Assembly (NCBI GenBank): GCA_963789495.1
Contig: CAWBLP010000014.1
Coordinates: forward strand, 165,986 to 229,985
Origin: CAWBLP01 sp963789495
Lineage (GTDB): Bacteria > Pseudomonadota > Alphaproteobacteria > Acetobacterales > Acetobacteraceae
Direction of reading: 5' to 3'
DNA length: 64,000 bases
The translations under genes were made by a program, and so were the position numbers. Each line of letters starts with the position of its first letter. The stretch's first letter is position 1. Of this stretch, positions 1 through 8,154 are shown piece by piece. Under the pieces are notes generated by a model. The model had not been told where the DNA came from. It worked only from the letters and a program-made list of their open reading frames with translations, and did no database searches.

Positions 1-426
1 GCAATGCGGAAAGCTGATCTCGTTGTCGCCGCGGCGCTGCACCCGCAGGACGTTGGGATCGCCGCAGCCGAAGCCGATCGCGGTCTCGCCCGGCTGGGTC
101 AGGTTGAACATGCCGCCGGACGATCCCTGCAACGGTTGCGGCGGCGTCACCAGGCGGAATTCGACGCCGGTGCCGGTGCCGCGCACCGTCTCCACCAGGC
201 GCTGGATATAGGCGGGGTCGGTGACCGAAACCCGCAATATGGAATCGCGGGTGAAGATCACCGTGGGCTGCGCCAGGCATTCCTGGGCGCTGAGGGAAAC
301 CGGCGGTGGGAACAACCCCCCGGTCCAGGCGCCGAACAGCCAGGCATGCGGTGGGGCCGGCCGCTGTTGGGCCGCGACCGGCAGGGCGAGTATGAGGAGC
401 GTGGTGAGCAGGGCAATGCGTCGCAT
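1..426 (-). CDS. Secreted protein of unknown function, 3' end beyond window
   Basis: Reading leftward from the ATG at 424-426 the frame stays open for 142 codons and runs off the window edge, so the C-terminus is missing. The N-terminus MRRIALLTTLLILALPVAAQ is a textbook Sec signal peptide (two Arg, hydrophobic core, AxA-type cleavage), so the protein is exported. The mature part begins with QQRPAPPHAW, has an aromatic/proline-rich segment and contains two Cys (in QECLAQ and FGCGDPN), which could form a disulfide. I recognise no family. A divergent membrane-protein gene starts 63 bp away on the other strand. Confidence 0.75.
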   Translation of the reverse strand, partial: MRRIALLTTLLILALPVAAQQRPAPPHAWLFGAWTGGLFPPPVSLSAQECLAQPTVIFTRDSILRVSVTDPAYIQRLVETVRGTGTGVEFRLVTPPQPLQGSSGGMFNLTQPGETAIGFGCGDPNVLRVQRRGDNEISFPHC

Positions 427-488
427 GCCGCCACGATAGGACTGGCCGTCGGCAGTGACCAGACTGCCACCGGCTGATAGAACGCCGC

Positions 489-1070
489 ATGCTTCGCAAC
501 CTGTACGATCGAACCCTGGCATTGGCAGCCTCGCCAGGCGCGCCGTGGTGGCTGGCCGGCATCGCCTTCGCCGAAAGCAGCTTCTTCCCGGTGCCGCCGG
601 ATGTGCTGCTGCTGCTGATGGGCCTGGCGCGTCCCCGCCGCGCCTTCCTCTACGCCCTGATCTGCACACTCGGCAGCGTCACCGGCGGCGCGCTTGGCTA
701 TGCGATCGGCTATTTCCTGTTCGATCAGCTGATGCAGACCAGCCTTGCGCATGTGTTGTTCGGGAACGATCCGCTGGGCGCATTCCAGGTCTGGTATGCG
801 CATTGGGGCCTGTGGGTGATCCTGATCAAGGGCCTGACGCCGATCCCCTACAAGCTGGTGACCATCGCATCGGGCGCGGCGCATTTCGACTTCTTCGTGT
901 TCATGGGCGCCAGCCTGGTGACGCGCGGCGCCCGGTTCTTCCTGGTGGCAGCGCTGCTGCGCTGGTTCGGTGCGGCGGCGCGGGATTTCATCGAGCGCTG
1001 GCTGACCCTGGTCACCAGCGCCGTGGCGGCGGGCGTCGTCGGCGGGCTGCTGCTGGTGAAGTTTCTGTGA
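489..1070 (+). CDS. YqaA/DedA (SNARE-associated) family inner-membrane protein
   Basis: A 193-residue protein with four to five hydrophobic segments. The N-terminal signature FAESSFFPVPPDVLL and the later segment HWGLWVILIKGLTPIPYKL are typical of the YqaA branch of the DedA/SNARE-associated family, in which re-entrant helices carry a conserved Glu and Pro-rich turns. Family members are inner-membrane proteins linked to membrane homeostasis and lipid-carrier flipping; the exact substrate of this one cannot be told. Length is normal for YqaA proteins. No strong Shine-Dalgarno precedes the ATG. It is followed convergently by the DUF2254 gene. Confidence 0.85.
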   Translation: MLRNLYDRTLALAASPGAPWWLAGIAFAESSFFPVPPDVLLLLMGLARPRRAFLYALICTLGSVTGGALGYAIGYFLFDQLMQTSLAHVLFGNDPLGAFQVWYAHWGLWVILIKGLTPIPYKLVTIASGAAHFDFFVFMGASLVTRGARFFLVAALLRWFGAAARDFIERWLTLVTSAVAAGVVGGLLLVKFL

Positions 1071-1133
1071 TGGTTCGACCGGGCCGGCGGACGCCCGGCG
1101 GCCACGTGATCCACGGCTGCGAGCGCTGACCCG

Positions 1134-2480
1134 TCAGGTGATGCGGCCGGCCGCGGCGCCATGCGTGCGGGCGCGCTCGAAGGCGCCGCGGACCAGTGCG
1201 CGTTCGCGTTCGCTCCGGACCCCGATTTCGCCTTCCTGCACCAGGATTTCCGCATAGCTTTGCAACGTCGCCCGCTCGGCTTCGGAGTCGGCGCGGTCCG
1301 CCACAAGCAGCACGCTCTCGATCACGCGGCCCATCACGATGGCGCTGGTGGCGGCGGCGCTGGCAACCGGCCCCAATGCGCTGCGCGCAAGTTCGTCCAG
1401 GGTCTGCGGCCGCATCACCAGCACCCGCAGCGCACCGCCCGCATCCCGCCGATAGGGTGACGGCAGGCGGCGTGCAGCCAGGCGGCACAGGCCGGCGGCG
1501 ATCTGATCGATCGCGGGGATCGCGATATAAGGCGCGTTGATGCCCGGCGACAGCGCACGGATCGCGACCTCTGCCAGGTGTTGCAGCGCATAGTCCACGT
1601 CCTGGTCGGGCGTGCGCTGGGTGCCCAGCAAGGCGACGTCGCGCAGCTTCGCAGCCACCGCGTCGTCCACCCGGTCGGGTGGTGCGGCGGCCAGCAATTG
1701 CGCGCCGTGGACCACGAAGTCGCCTGGCCGCACGTCCAGCCGGACCAGCAGATCGTGCTCCTGCGCCAGTTCCATCAGTGCGGTGTCATCGATCCGGCGA
1801 ATATAGCCATTCCCCGCGGCGAGGATGGTGCGGGCGGACCCGGCGAAGCCGGCGGGCGGTGTCGGGGACAGGTGAGGTTCGCTGCGTTCACCCTGGCCAA
1901 GATGATCGGGAAACACCTGGCCGGTGGTCCGCTCGACCTCGGCGGCCAGCGAGGCGATCACGCTTTCCGCGCGCATCAGCTTCGCCATGTGGTCCAGGAA
2001 GTAGATCAGCACACAGACCGCCACGAGGCCGATGGCGATGCCGGCATAGGTGGAGGCATAGGGGACGAACCCGCTTTTGCCGCGCACCACGATGATGACC
2101 AGCAGCGAATAGGTGAAGGTGCCGAGCAGGGCGCCGAGGGAGACCTGGCTGCCGCGATCGGTGAGGAAGGTGCGCAGCACGTGCGGGCCGAACTGCGAGG
2201 AGGCGAGCTGCAGTGCCACCACGGTAATCGAGAACACGATGCCCGTGATGGTCGCCATGCTGCCGGCCAGGGTGGACAGGATGGAGCGGGCGGCATCCGC
2301 CTGCAGCGCCGCGGCCCAGCCCGCCAGGCCGCCAGACGGGCGAGGCAGGATCCAGTCCACATAGGCCATGCCCAGCGCAAGGCCGACTGAGCCCAGCAGC
2401 ATCAGCGCGGGCACCAGCCAGTAGCTGTTGCGCAGATTGTCCCACAATTCGGCAAGGCGGCTGGCGGACAGGCCGAGCAT
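1134..2480 (-). CDS. DUF2254 domain-containing membrane protein
   Basis: A 448-residue protein. Four transmembrane helices occupy about the first 170 residues (SYWLVPALMLLGSVGLALGM, a segment around SMATITGIVFSITVVAL, GALLGTFTYSLLVIIVV and GIAIGLVAVCVLIYFLDHM), followed by a long soluble C-terminal region that includes GYIRRID, DVRPGDFVV and SPGINAPY. This order and these motifs fit DUF2254, a family of predicted membrane proteins of unknown function. The ATG at 2478-2480 is preceded by AGGAA at good spacing. It is divergent from the substrate-binding protein gene with about 100 bp between them. Confidence 0.85.
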   Translation of the reverse strand: MLGLSASRLAELWDNLRNSYWLVPALMLLGSVGLALGMAYVDWILPRPSGGLAGWAAALQADAARSILSTLAGSMATITGIVFSITVVALQLASSQFGPHVLRTFLTDRGSQVSLGALLGTFTYSLLVIIVVRGKSGFVPYASTYAGIAIGLVAVCVLIYFLDHMAKLMRAESVIASLAAEVERTTGQVFPDHLGQGERSEPHLSPTPPAGFAGSARTILAAGNGYIRRIDDTALMELAQEHDLLVRLDVRPGDFVVHGAQLLAAAPPDRVDDAVAAKLRDVALLGTQRTPDQDVDYALQHLAEVAIRALSPGINAPYIAIPAIDQIAAGLCRLAARRLPSPYRRDAGGALRVLVMRPQTLDELARSALGPVASAAATSAIVMGRVIESVLLVADRADSEAERATLQSYAEILVQEGEIGVRSERERALVRGAFERARTHGAAAGRIT

Positions 2481-2582
2481 TCGGAATTCCTGATTGAAAA
2501 CAGGCTCGCATCAATGGCGTGGCGGGTGATAATGCGCCATGCCGGCTGACGTTCAATGGCCTGGCCGCGAGAGGGGATCCGC

Positions 2583-4166
2583 ATGCTGAAACGCCGCCAG
2601 GTTCTGCAATCCGCCGCCGCGTTGCTGGCCGCCCCCGCGATTGCGCGCGGCGAGGCCTCGCAGGTGCTCAGCTTCGTTCCGCAGGCCGATCTTGCTGTGC
2701 TCGATCCGGTCTGGACCACCACGTATCAAACCCGCGACCACGGCTTCCTGGTATTCGACACGCTGTTCGGGATGGACGGGGCATTGCGCGCGCAGCCACA
2801 GATGGCGGCGGGCGCGGTCAGCGAGAATGACCACAAGACCTGGCGTATCACGCTGCGTGACGGGCTGGCGTTCCATGACGGCAGCAAGGTGCTGGCGCGC
2901 GACTGCGCGGCCTCGGTGCGCCGCTGGGGCGCACGGGACGGGTTCGGCCAGGCACTGATGGCGGCGACCGATGCGATCGAGGCGCCGGACGACAAGACGG
3001 TGGTGTTCCGGATGAAATACCCGTTCCCGCTGTTGCCGGACGCGCTGGGCAAGACGCCGCCCAGCATGTGCCCGATCATGCCGGAGCGGCTGGCGCAGAC
3101 CGACCCTTACAAGCAGGTCACCGAGATGGTCGGCAGCGGGCCGTATCGTTACAAGGTGGACGAGCGGGTGGCGGGGTCGCGCGTGGTCTATGAGCGCAAC
3201 ACCGCCTATGTGCCGCGGCCCAATGGTAAGGCGGAAGGCACCGCCGGACCCAAGGTCGCGCATTTCGACCGCATCGAGTGGCACATCCTGCCCGACCCTG
3301 CGACGGTTGCCGCGGCGCTGCAACAGGGCGAGATCGACTGGTGGCTGGTGCCGCAGGCAGACCTGCTGCCGCTGCTGCGCAGGCAGTCGCGGCTGAAGGT
3401 CGAAAACATCGTGCCGACGGGTTTCATCGCCACCATGCGGTTCAATCAGCTGCATCCGCCGTTCGACAATCCGGCGATCCGGCGTGCGATGTTCGGCGCG
3501 GTGGACCAGGCGGAATACATGCAGGGCATGGTCGGCACCGATCCGGAGCTGTGGCACGTCCCGGCCGGCTATTTCACGCCCAACACGCCGATGGCGAGCG
3601 ATGCCGGGATGGCGGCGCTGACCGGCAAGCGCGATCTGGCGCAGGCGAAGCGGGATCTGGAGGCGGCGGGCTACAAGGGCGAGAAGGTGGTGCTGCTGGC
3701 GCCGACCGACATCGCCTCGGCCAAGGCGCTGGCGGACATCACCGCCGACACGCTGCGGCATCTGGGGGTGAACCTGGACGCGCAGCCGATGGACTGGGCC
3801 ACGCTGGTCGGCCGTCGCGCCAAGATGGACCCGGTGGAGGAGGGCGGCTGGAGCATGTTCCACACCAGTTGGAGCGGACTGGACCAGGTCAACCCGGCCG
3901 GCCACATCTTCCTGCGCGGCAACGGCAAGAAGGCATCGCCGGGCTGGCCGGACGATCCGAAGCTGGAGGCGATGCGCGACGCCTGGTTCAAGGCTCCGGA
4001 TGTCGCGGCACAGAAGAAGCTGTGCGAGGCGATGCAGCTGCAGGCGTTCCAGGATGTGCCTTACATTCCGCTGGGCCAGTATTTCCAGCCGACCGCCTAT
4101 CAGAGCAACCTCAGCGGCGTTCTGCACGGCAATCCGGTGTTCTGGAACGTCAAGCCGACGGGGTAA
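2583..4166 (+). CDS. ABC transporter substrate-binding protein, SBP family 5 (peptide/oligopeptide type)
   Basis: The 527-residue product has the length and layout of family 5 solute-binding proteins, the periplasmic receptors of dipeptide, oligopeptide and nickel ABC importers. Export looks Tat-dependent: MLKRRQVLQSAAALLAAPA contains a twin Arg before a hydrophobic core. Visible family features are LDPVWTTTYQTRDHG near the N-terminus, the PDxxTVVFRMKYPF segment, and RFNQLHPPFDNPAIRRAMF in the middle. The ATG at 2583 was chosen over the in-frame one 27 bp upstream because AGAGGGG precedes it and the signal peptide then starts cleanly. No permease or ATPase genes lie next to it, so it is an orphan receptor or works with distant components. 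Confidence 0.9.
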   Translation: MLKRRQVLQSAAALLAAPAIARGEASQVLSFVPQADLAVLDPVWTTTYQTRDHGFLVFDTLFGMDGALRAQPQMAAGAVSENDHKTWRITLRDGLAFHDGSKVLARDCAASVRRWGARDGFGQALMAATDAIEAPDDKTVVFRMKYPFPLLPDALGKTPPSMCPIMPERLAQTDPYKQVTEMVGSGPYRYKVDERVAGSRVVYERNTAYVPRPNGKAEGTAGPKVAHFDRIEWHILPDPATVAAALQQGEIDWWLVPQADLLPLLRRQSRLKVENIVPTGFIATMRFNQLHPPFDNPAIRRAMFGAVDQAEYMQGMVGTDPELWHVPAGYFTPNTPMASDAGMAALTGKRDLAQAKRDLEAAGYKGEKVVLLAPTDIASAKALADITADTLRHLGVNLDAQPMDWATLVGRRAKMDPVEEGGWSMFHTSWSGLDQVNPAGHIFLRGNGKKASPGWPDDPKLEAMRDAWFKAPDVAAQKKLCEAMQLQAFQDVPYIPLGQYFQPTAYQSNLSGVLHGNPVFWNVKPTG

Positions 4167-4249
4167 GCCGGCCCCGACGCTTGCCCGCCTGCCACCACCA
4201 CCCCGGGCCAATAGACCCGTCCGCCGATAGACCCGTCCGCGGAAACCGC

Positions 4250-5212
4250 TCAGCCGATAAACCGCGCCAGCCGAACCGCGGTATGCCCGCGACTTGGCCG
4301 CAGGCTTGGCATCACCAGCATGCACGAATCATACGGCGTGCGAATCTCCGTATCGCCATCCAGCGCGATCAGCGTGTTACGCCGCGGCACCACCTCACCG
4401 CCGCGCCACGGCTGGACGAATGCGAATTTGCTGGTGGCGGCAGTGACCACCGTTGTCACCTCGGCGAAGCGTTGCGGCACACTGCAATCCGGCGCCGGCA
4501 GCAAGGCAGCATCCGCCATACCCAAGTCATGCAACAGGCCGGACATGCAGGCCTGCATCGTGCTCACGGTCGTCGCCTGCCAGTGCTGTCCCGCCTCGGC
4601 CAGGTTGGCCACACATGATGTATCGGGTGACGCAAAGCGCCGGTAGTCGATCATCCGCTTGCCGCTGGCGTGACCGCCATCCGCCACCACCAATGCCGGC
4701 AAGCCGATGCTGCGCGCCAGCGTCCTGCCCTTCTCCGGCACACCGCACAGCATCAGCGGGTCGGACGGCCACAACATGGAATGCAGATCGAGCAGCACAT
4801 CCACCGTATCGAGCAGTGGCCGGATCGTCCGCGCCCGCTCCAGCTCCAGCGATTCGCGACGCCCCTCCAGCGTCTCAAGATCCCAGACCCGGTTGATGTC
4901 CTCGTCGACGAAGCGCGACAGCGTCGGATGGCGCGGATCGAACCGCGCGAACGCCGCCAAGTTGACAAATCCCATCGTCAGCCGGCCCCGCTGCGGGGTC
5001 AGCCCCGCACGCAGCAGCCGTTCCAGCAGGATCGCACCGGCGATCTCATTGCCATGCGTGATCGACAGCACGGCGACATGCGGGCCGGGATTGCCGGAGA
5101 CGCGGGTGGTAAAGCCGGGAATGCCGGTATTGCCGGGAATCCAGTCGCTGATGTCCGGCGCGGTCAGACGCACATCGAAGATCGGCAGCGGCGGCTGGAT
5201 CGGCTGGCCCAT
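4250..5212 (-). CDS. Succinylglutamate desuccinylase/aspartoacylase-family zinc hydrolase
   Basis: The 320-residue product carries the zinc site of the AstE/AspA (M14-like) family: HGNEIAG supplies the His and Glu ligands and VLLDLHSMLW the later His, with the substrate-binding Arg region near FDPRHP. The family hydrolyses N-acyl or carboxyl-side amide bonds of small amino-acid derivatives (N-acetylaspartate, N-succinylglutamate, ectoine precursors). The ATG at 5210-5212 is preferred over the GTG two codons upstream because GGAGG lies seven bases before it. It is 15 bp downstream of the ArgE-type gene on the same strand, so the two are very likely co-transcribed and act on related N-acyl amino acids. 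The exact substrate is unknown. Confidence 0.85.
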   Translation of the reverse strand: MGQPIQPPLPIFDVRLTAPDISDWIPGNTGIPGFTTRVSGNPGPHVAVLSITHGNEIAGAILLERLLRAGLTPQRGRLTMGFVNLAAFARFDPRHPTLSRFVDEDINRVWDLETLEGRRESLELERARTIRPLLDTVDVLLDLHSMLWPSDPLMLCGVPEKGRTLARSIGLPALVVADGGHASGKRMIDYRRFASPDTSCVANLAEAGQHWQATTVSTMQACMSGLLHDLGMADAALLPAPDCSVPQRFAEVTTVVTAATSKFAFVQPWRGGEVVPRRNTLIALDGDTEIRTPYDSCMLVMPSLRPSRGHTAVRLARFIG

Positions 5213-5227
5213 ATGCACGCCTCCCCG

Positions 5228-6403
5228 CTACATCAGCAGACGATCCGCCAGCCGGCGGATGAAGGCATCGCAGGCGTCGAGCTGATCCTGTGCTATCCAC
5301 TCGTCCGGCTGGTGCGCCTGCGCGATATGGCCGGGGCCGCAGACGATGGTGGCAATCCCCGCGTTCTGGTAGTGGCCGCCCTCTGTCCCGTAACTAACCT
5401 TGCCGGTCGTGTTGGAGCCAGTGAGCTGCTTCACAACCGCTGTCAGTTCATGGTCGGCGCTCAGCCCCATCCCGGGCATGCGCGTGGTCACCTCGTAACT
5501 GAAACCGGTGTCCGGATGCACCGCATGCATCGCCGGCTCGATATGATCGGCGATGTAGGCCTGCATCCGCTGCGCATGCCGTTCGGGATCGTCGCCGGGA
5601 ATGTTCCGCCACTCCATGACGAACTCGGCGCGCTCCGGAATGATGTTCAGGATCGTGCCGCCTTGAACGGTGCCGACATGGATGGTGGTATGCGGCGGAT
5701 CGAAGCCCTCCTCGAACGGTCCTTCCTTGGCGAGCCGCCGCGCTTCGGCGGCAATCCAGGCGATCGCTTCGCCGGCCGCCTGAACGGCATTCACGCCCTT
5801 GTCGGGCTCGCTGGAATGCCCGGGAAGCCCGCGCACCCGCACCAACAGGTTGAGCTTCCCCTTATGCGCCAGGATCGGCTTCATGCCGGACGGCTCACCG
5901 ACCACGCAGACGGCCGGCTTCAATCCGGACTCGGCCAGATCGACGATCAGCCGTTCCGCGCCCTGGCAACCGACCTCCTCATCGTAGCTGATGAACAGAT
6001 GCAGCGGCCGCTTCGGCTGTCCGGCAATGAAATCCGGCACCGCTGCCAGGCACGAGGCAACGAACCCCTTCATGTCGCAGGCACCACGCGCATACAGGCG
6101 GTCGGCTTTGCGACGCAAGGCGAAAGGATCGCCGGTCCAGGCCTGGCCGTCCACCGGCACGGTATCGACATGGCCCGACAACGCCACGCCGCCGGCGGTC
6201 TGCGGCCCGATCACCGCGTGGATGTTCGCCTTCTGCCCGGTGGCATCGGTGCTGATCCGATAGGGAACCCCGTGCTCATCCAGATAGCCGCGCACGAATG
6301 CGATCAGCTTCAGGTTGGAGTTGCGGCTGGTCGTGTCGAAAGCGACCAGGCGGGCCAGAAGTTCGGCTGTCGTCATGCGGGCTGCGGCGTGTGGTGCGTT
6401 CAT
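5228..6403 (-). CDS. argE: M20-family acetylornithine deacetylase (ArgE type)
   Basis: A 391-residue M20 metallopeptidase. The di-zinc site is visible: SGHVDTVP (His78, Asp80), YARGACDMKG (bridging Asp110), SYDEEVGC (Glu142/143) and a C-terminal HQPDEWI. The GACDMKG and YDEEVGC forms and the overall length fit the ArgE/acetylornithine deacetylase branch, which removes the acetyl group from N-acetylornithine; in this catabolic-looking neighbourhood another N-acyl amino acid is possible. Start: the ATG at 6401-6403 gives a normal family N-terminus, MNAPHAAARMTTAELL; a second in-frame ATG at 6374-6376 is an alternative, and neither has a clear ribosome-binding site. Divergent from the M81 gene across 49 bp. 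Confidence 0.85.
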   Translation of the reverse strand: MNAPHAAARMTTAELLARLVAFDTTSRNSNLKLIAFVRGYLDEHGVPYRISTDATGQKANIHAVIGPQTAGGVALSGHVDTVPVDGQAWTGDPFALRRKADRLYARGACDMKGFVASCLAAVPDFIAGQPKRPLHLFISYDEEVGCQGAERLIVDLAESGLKPAVCVVGEPSGMKPILAHKGKLNLLVRVRGLPGHSSEPDKGVNAVQAAGEAIAWIAAEARRLAKEGPFEEGFDPPHTTIHVGTVQGGTILNIIPERAEFVMEWRNIPGDDPERHAQRMQAYIADHIEPAMHAVHPDTGFSYEVTTRMPGMGLSADHELTAVVKQLTGSNTTGKVSYGTEGGHYQNAGIATIVCGPGHIAQAHQPDEWIAQDQLDACDAFIRRLADRLLM

Positions 6404-6452
6404 GGCGGCCAGTCTATACGGGCCGGCGACTGCGGCAACCGGAGCAGACGCG

Positions 6453-7994
6453 ATGAATGCCCCACGTGTGGCCATCCTGGGCCTGCATCTGGAAGCGAAC
6501 GCCTTCGCGCCACCCACCACGCGCGCCGATTTCCAGGCGCAGTGCTGGGAAGTTGGCGATGCGATCTCCCAACTCGCGCGCATGGTCAGCCATCTGCCGT
6601 CCGAGCTGCCCGGCTTCTATGCGCGCATGGATGCGACCGGCCCCTGGACGCCAGTGCCCATCCTGATCGCCGCCGCGCCCCCGGGCGGACCGATCGAGCA
6701 GGATCTGTTCCTGGAAATCTGCGACCGCGTCCGTGCCGGGCTGGCCGCGGCGCTGCCGGTCGATGCGGTGTACATCCCCAGCCATGGTGCATCCTCGGCC
6801 ACCGCCGACGAGGACAGCGACGGCACGCTGGTGGCACTGGTGCGGCGGATCGTCGGGCCGGCGGTGCCGATCGTCGTTTCGCACGATCTGCACTGCAATG
6901 TTTCGGAGCGTCTGGTCGAAGCCTGCGACGCGCTGGTGGTGTATCGCACCAATCCGCATGTCGACCAGCGTGAGCGCGCGGCTGAATCCGCCGACCTGCT
7001 GCGCGCGATGCTGGCCGGGATGCGCACCGTGAAAGCGTTCATCCGCCTGCCTCTGACCCCACCCACGGTGACCCTGCTGACCGCGGAGGGGCCTTATGCC
7101 GACCTGATCCATATGGGACAGGAGCTGGCCGACGGGACGATCGCCAACGTCTCGGTAGCGGGCGGATTCGTGTTCAGCGATCTGCCAAAATGCGGCCTGA
7201 GCGTCACGGTGACGGCGCGGGCGGGGGAAACACCGGCGAGCGCGCAGCACGTGGCGCGGCGCACCGCCCTGGCGATTGCTCGCAGAGCCTGGGCGGAACG
7301 GCGTCGGCATACCAGGACGCTGCTCTCGGTGGGCGAGGCCGTCGCGCTGGCGGAGCGCGCCGCTGCCGGCAGCGAACCGCCGGTCATCCTGAGCGATTCC
7401 GCCGACAATCCTGGCGGCGGCGGACGCGGCAACACGTCCTGGCTGTTGCGCGCGTTGCACGTGGCGAAGGTGCCGGGTGTGGTGCTGGGGGTCTTTGTCG
7501 ATCCGGCCCTGGCGGCGGAGGCGCATGCAGTCGGTGAAGGCACACGGCTGCATGCCGTGTTCAACCGGGTGGAGAGCGAATTCGCCACCCGCTTCGCAGC
7601 CGATGCCGTGGTGGAAAGACTGACCGACGGGTCCGCGGTCGGCCGGCGTGGCGTGTCGGCGGGCAAACGCTTCAACCTCGGCGCCGCGGCTCTGCTGCGG
7701 CTGGAGGGGTCGGGACTGCGCGTCGTGGTCGGCAGCCTGCGCCGGCAGCTCGCAGAACCGGTAATGCTGGAGATGCACGGCATCGATATCGCCGCCGCAA
7801 AATGCGTGGTGGTGAAAAGCCGCGGGCATTTCCGCGCCGGGTTCGACGAGTTCTTCCCACCGGACCGCGTGTTCGAGGTCGATGCGCCGGGACTGACCAG
7901 CCCGGTGCTGGCGAATTTCCCCTGGCGACGGCTGCCTCGCCCGGTGTTTCCGCTCGATGCCGACGCGACCTGGCAGGAACCCGCCTGGGACTGA
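6453..7994 (+). CDS. M81 family metallopeptidase (MlrC/microcystinase C-like)
   Basis: The 513-residue product matches the two-domain MlrC architecture: an N-terminal M81 domain (start MNAPRVAILGLHLEANAFAP, then IPSHGASS and SHDLHCNVSE, and YRTNPHVDQRERA) and a C-terminal MlrC domain with SDSADNPGGGGRGNTSWLL. The DLHxNVS and NPHVD motifs supply the predicted metal ligands. Characterised MlrC degrades linearised microcystin peptides, but most homologues sit in amino-acid or amide catabolism loci; here it lies beside an ArgE-type deacylase and an AstE-like hydrolase. GGAG precedes the ATG. Cytoplasmic, since no signal peptide is visible. Confidence 0.88.
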   Translation: MNAPRVAILGLHLEANAFAPPTTRADFQAQCWEVGDAISQLARMVSHLPSELPGFYARMDATGPWTPVPILIAAAPPGGPIEQDLFLEICDRVRAGLAAALPVDAVYIPSHGASSATADEDSDGTLVALVRRIVGPAVPIVVSHDLHCNVSERLVEACDALVVYRTNPHVDQRERAAESADLLRAMLAGMRTVKAFIRLPLTPPTVTLLTAEGPYADLIHMGQELADGTIANVSVAGGFVFSDLPKCGLSVTVTARAGETPASAQHVARRTALAIARRAWAERRRHTRTLLSVGEAVALAERAAAGSEPPVILSDSADNPGGGGRGNTSWLLRALHVAKVPGVVLGVFVDPALAAEAHAVGEGTRLHAVFNRVESEFATRFAADAVVERLTDGSAVGRRGVSAGKRFNLGAAALLRLEGSGLRVVVGSLRRQLAEPVMLEMHGIDIAAAKCVVVKSRGHFRAGFDEFFPPDRVFEVDAPGLTSPVLANFPWRRLPRPVFPLDADATWQEPAWD

Positions 7995-8154
7995 GCGCTT
8001 GGCCACCGCCGCTCCGCTCGTAACGCCCGAAGCACATTCCTGCTGGACAGGACGGCGCCATCGCGATCATCTCGCGCAACGGGTTGGCGTCGGCGGCGAG
8101 CTGCACAACGGCATCACCACCGGCCCGATCAGCGAGCGATGGGGAGGCTCCGGC

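Noticed and set aside
4206..4240. Direct repeat GATAGACCCGTCCGC after the binding-protein gene
   Set aside because: Two imperfect units of 16 bp only, with no symmetry or hairpin; too little to assign a role.
2553..4325. 590-codon minus-strand open frame antisense to the substrate-binding protein
   Set aside because: Composition is Arg/His/Gln-rich without any family motif, and the plus strand encodes a clear transporter receptor; it is a GC-rich shadow frame.
4670..6973. 767-codon plus-strand frame across two minus-strand hydrolase genes
   Set aside because: It covers argE and the AstE-like gene, both with catalytic motifs on the other strand; its own product has none.
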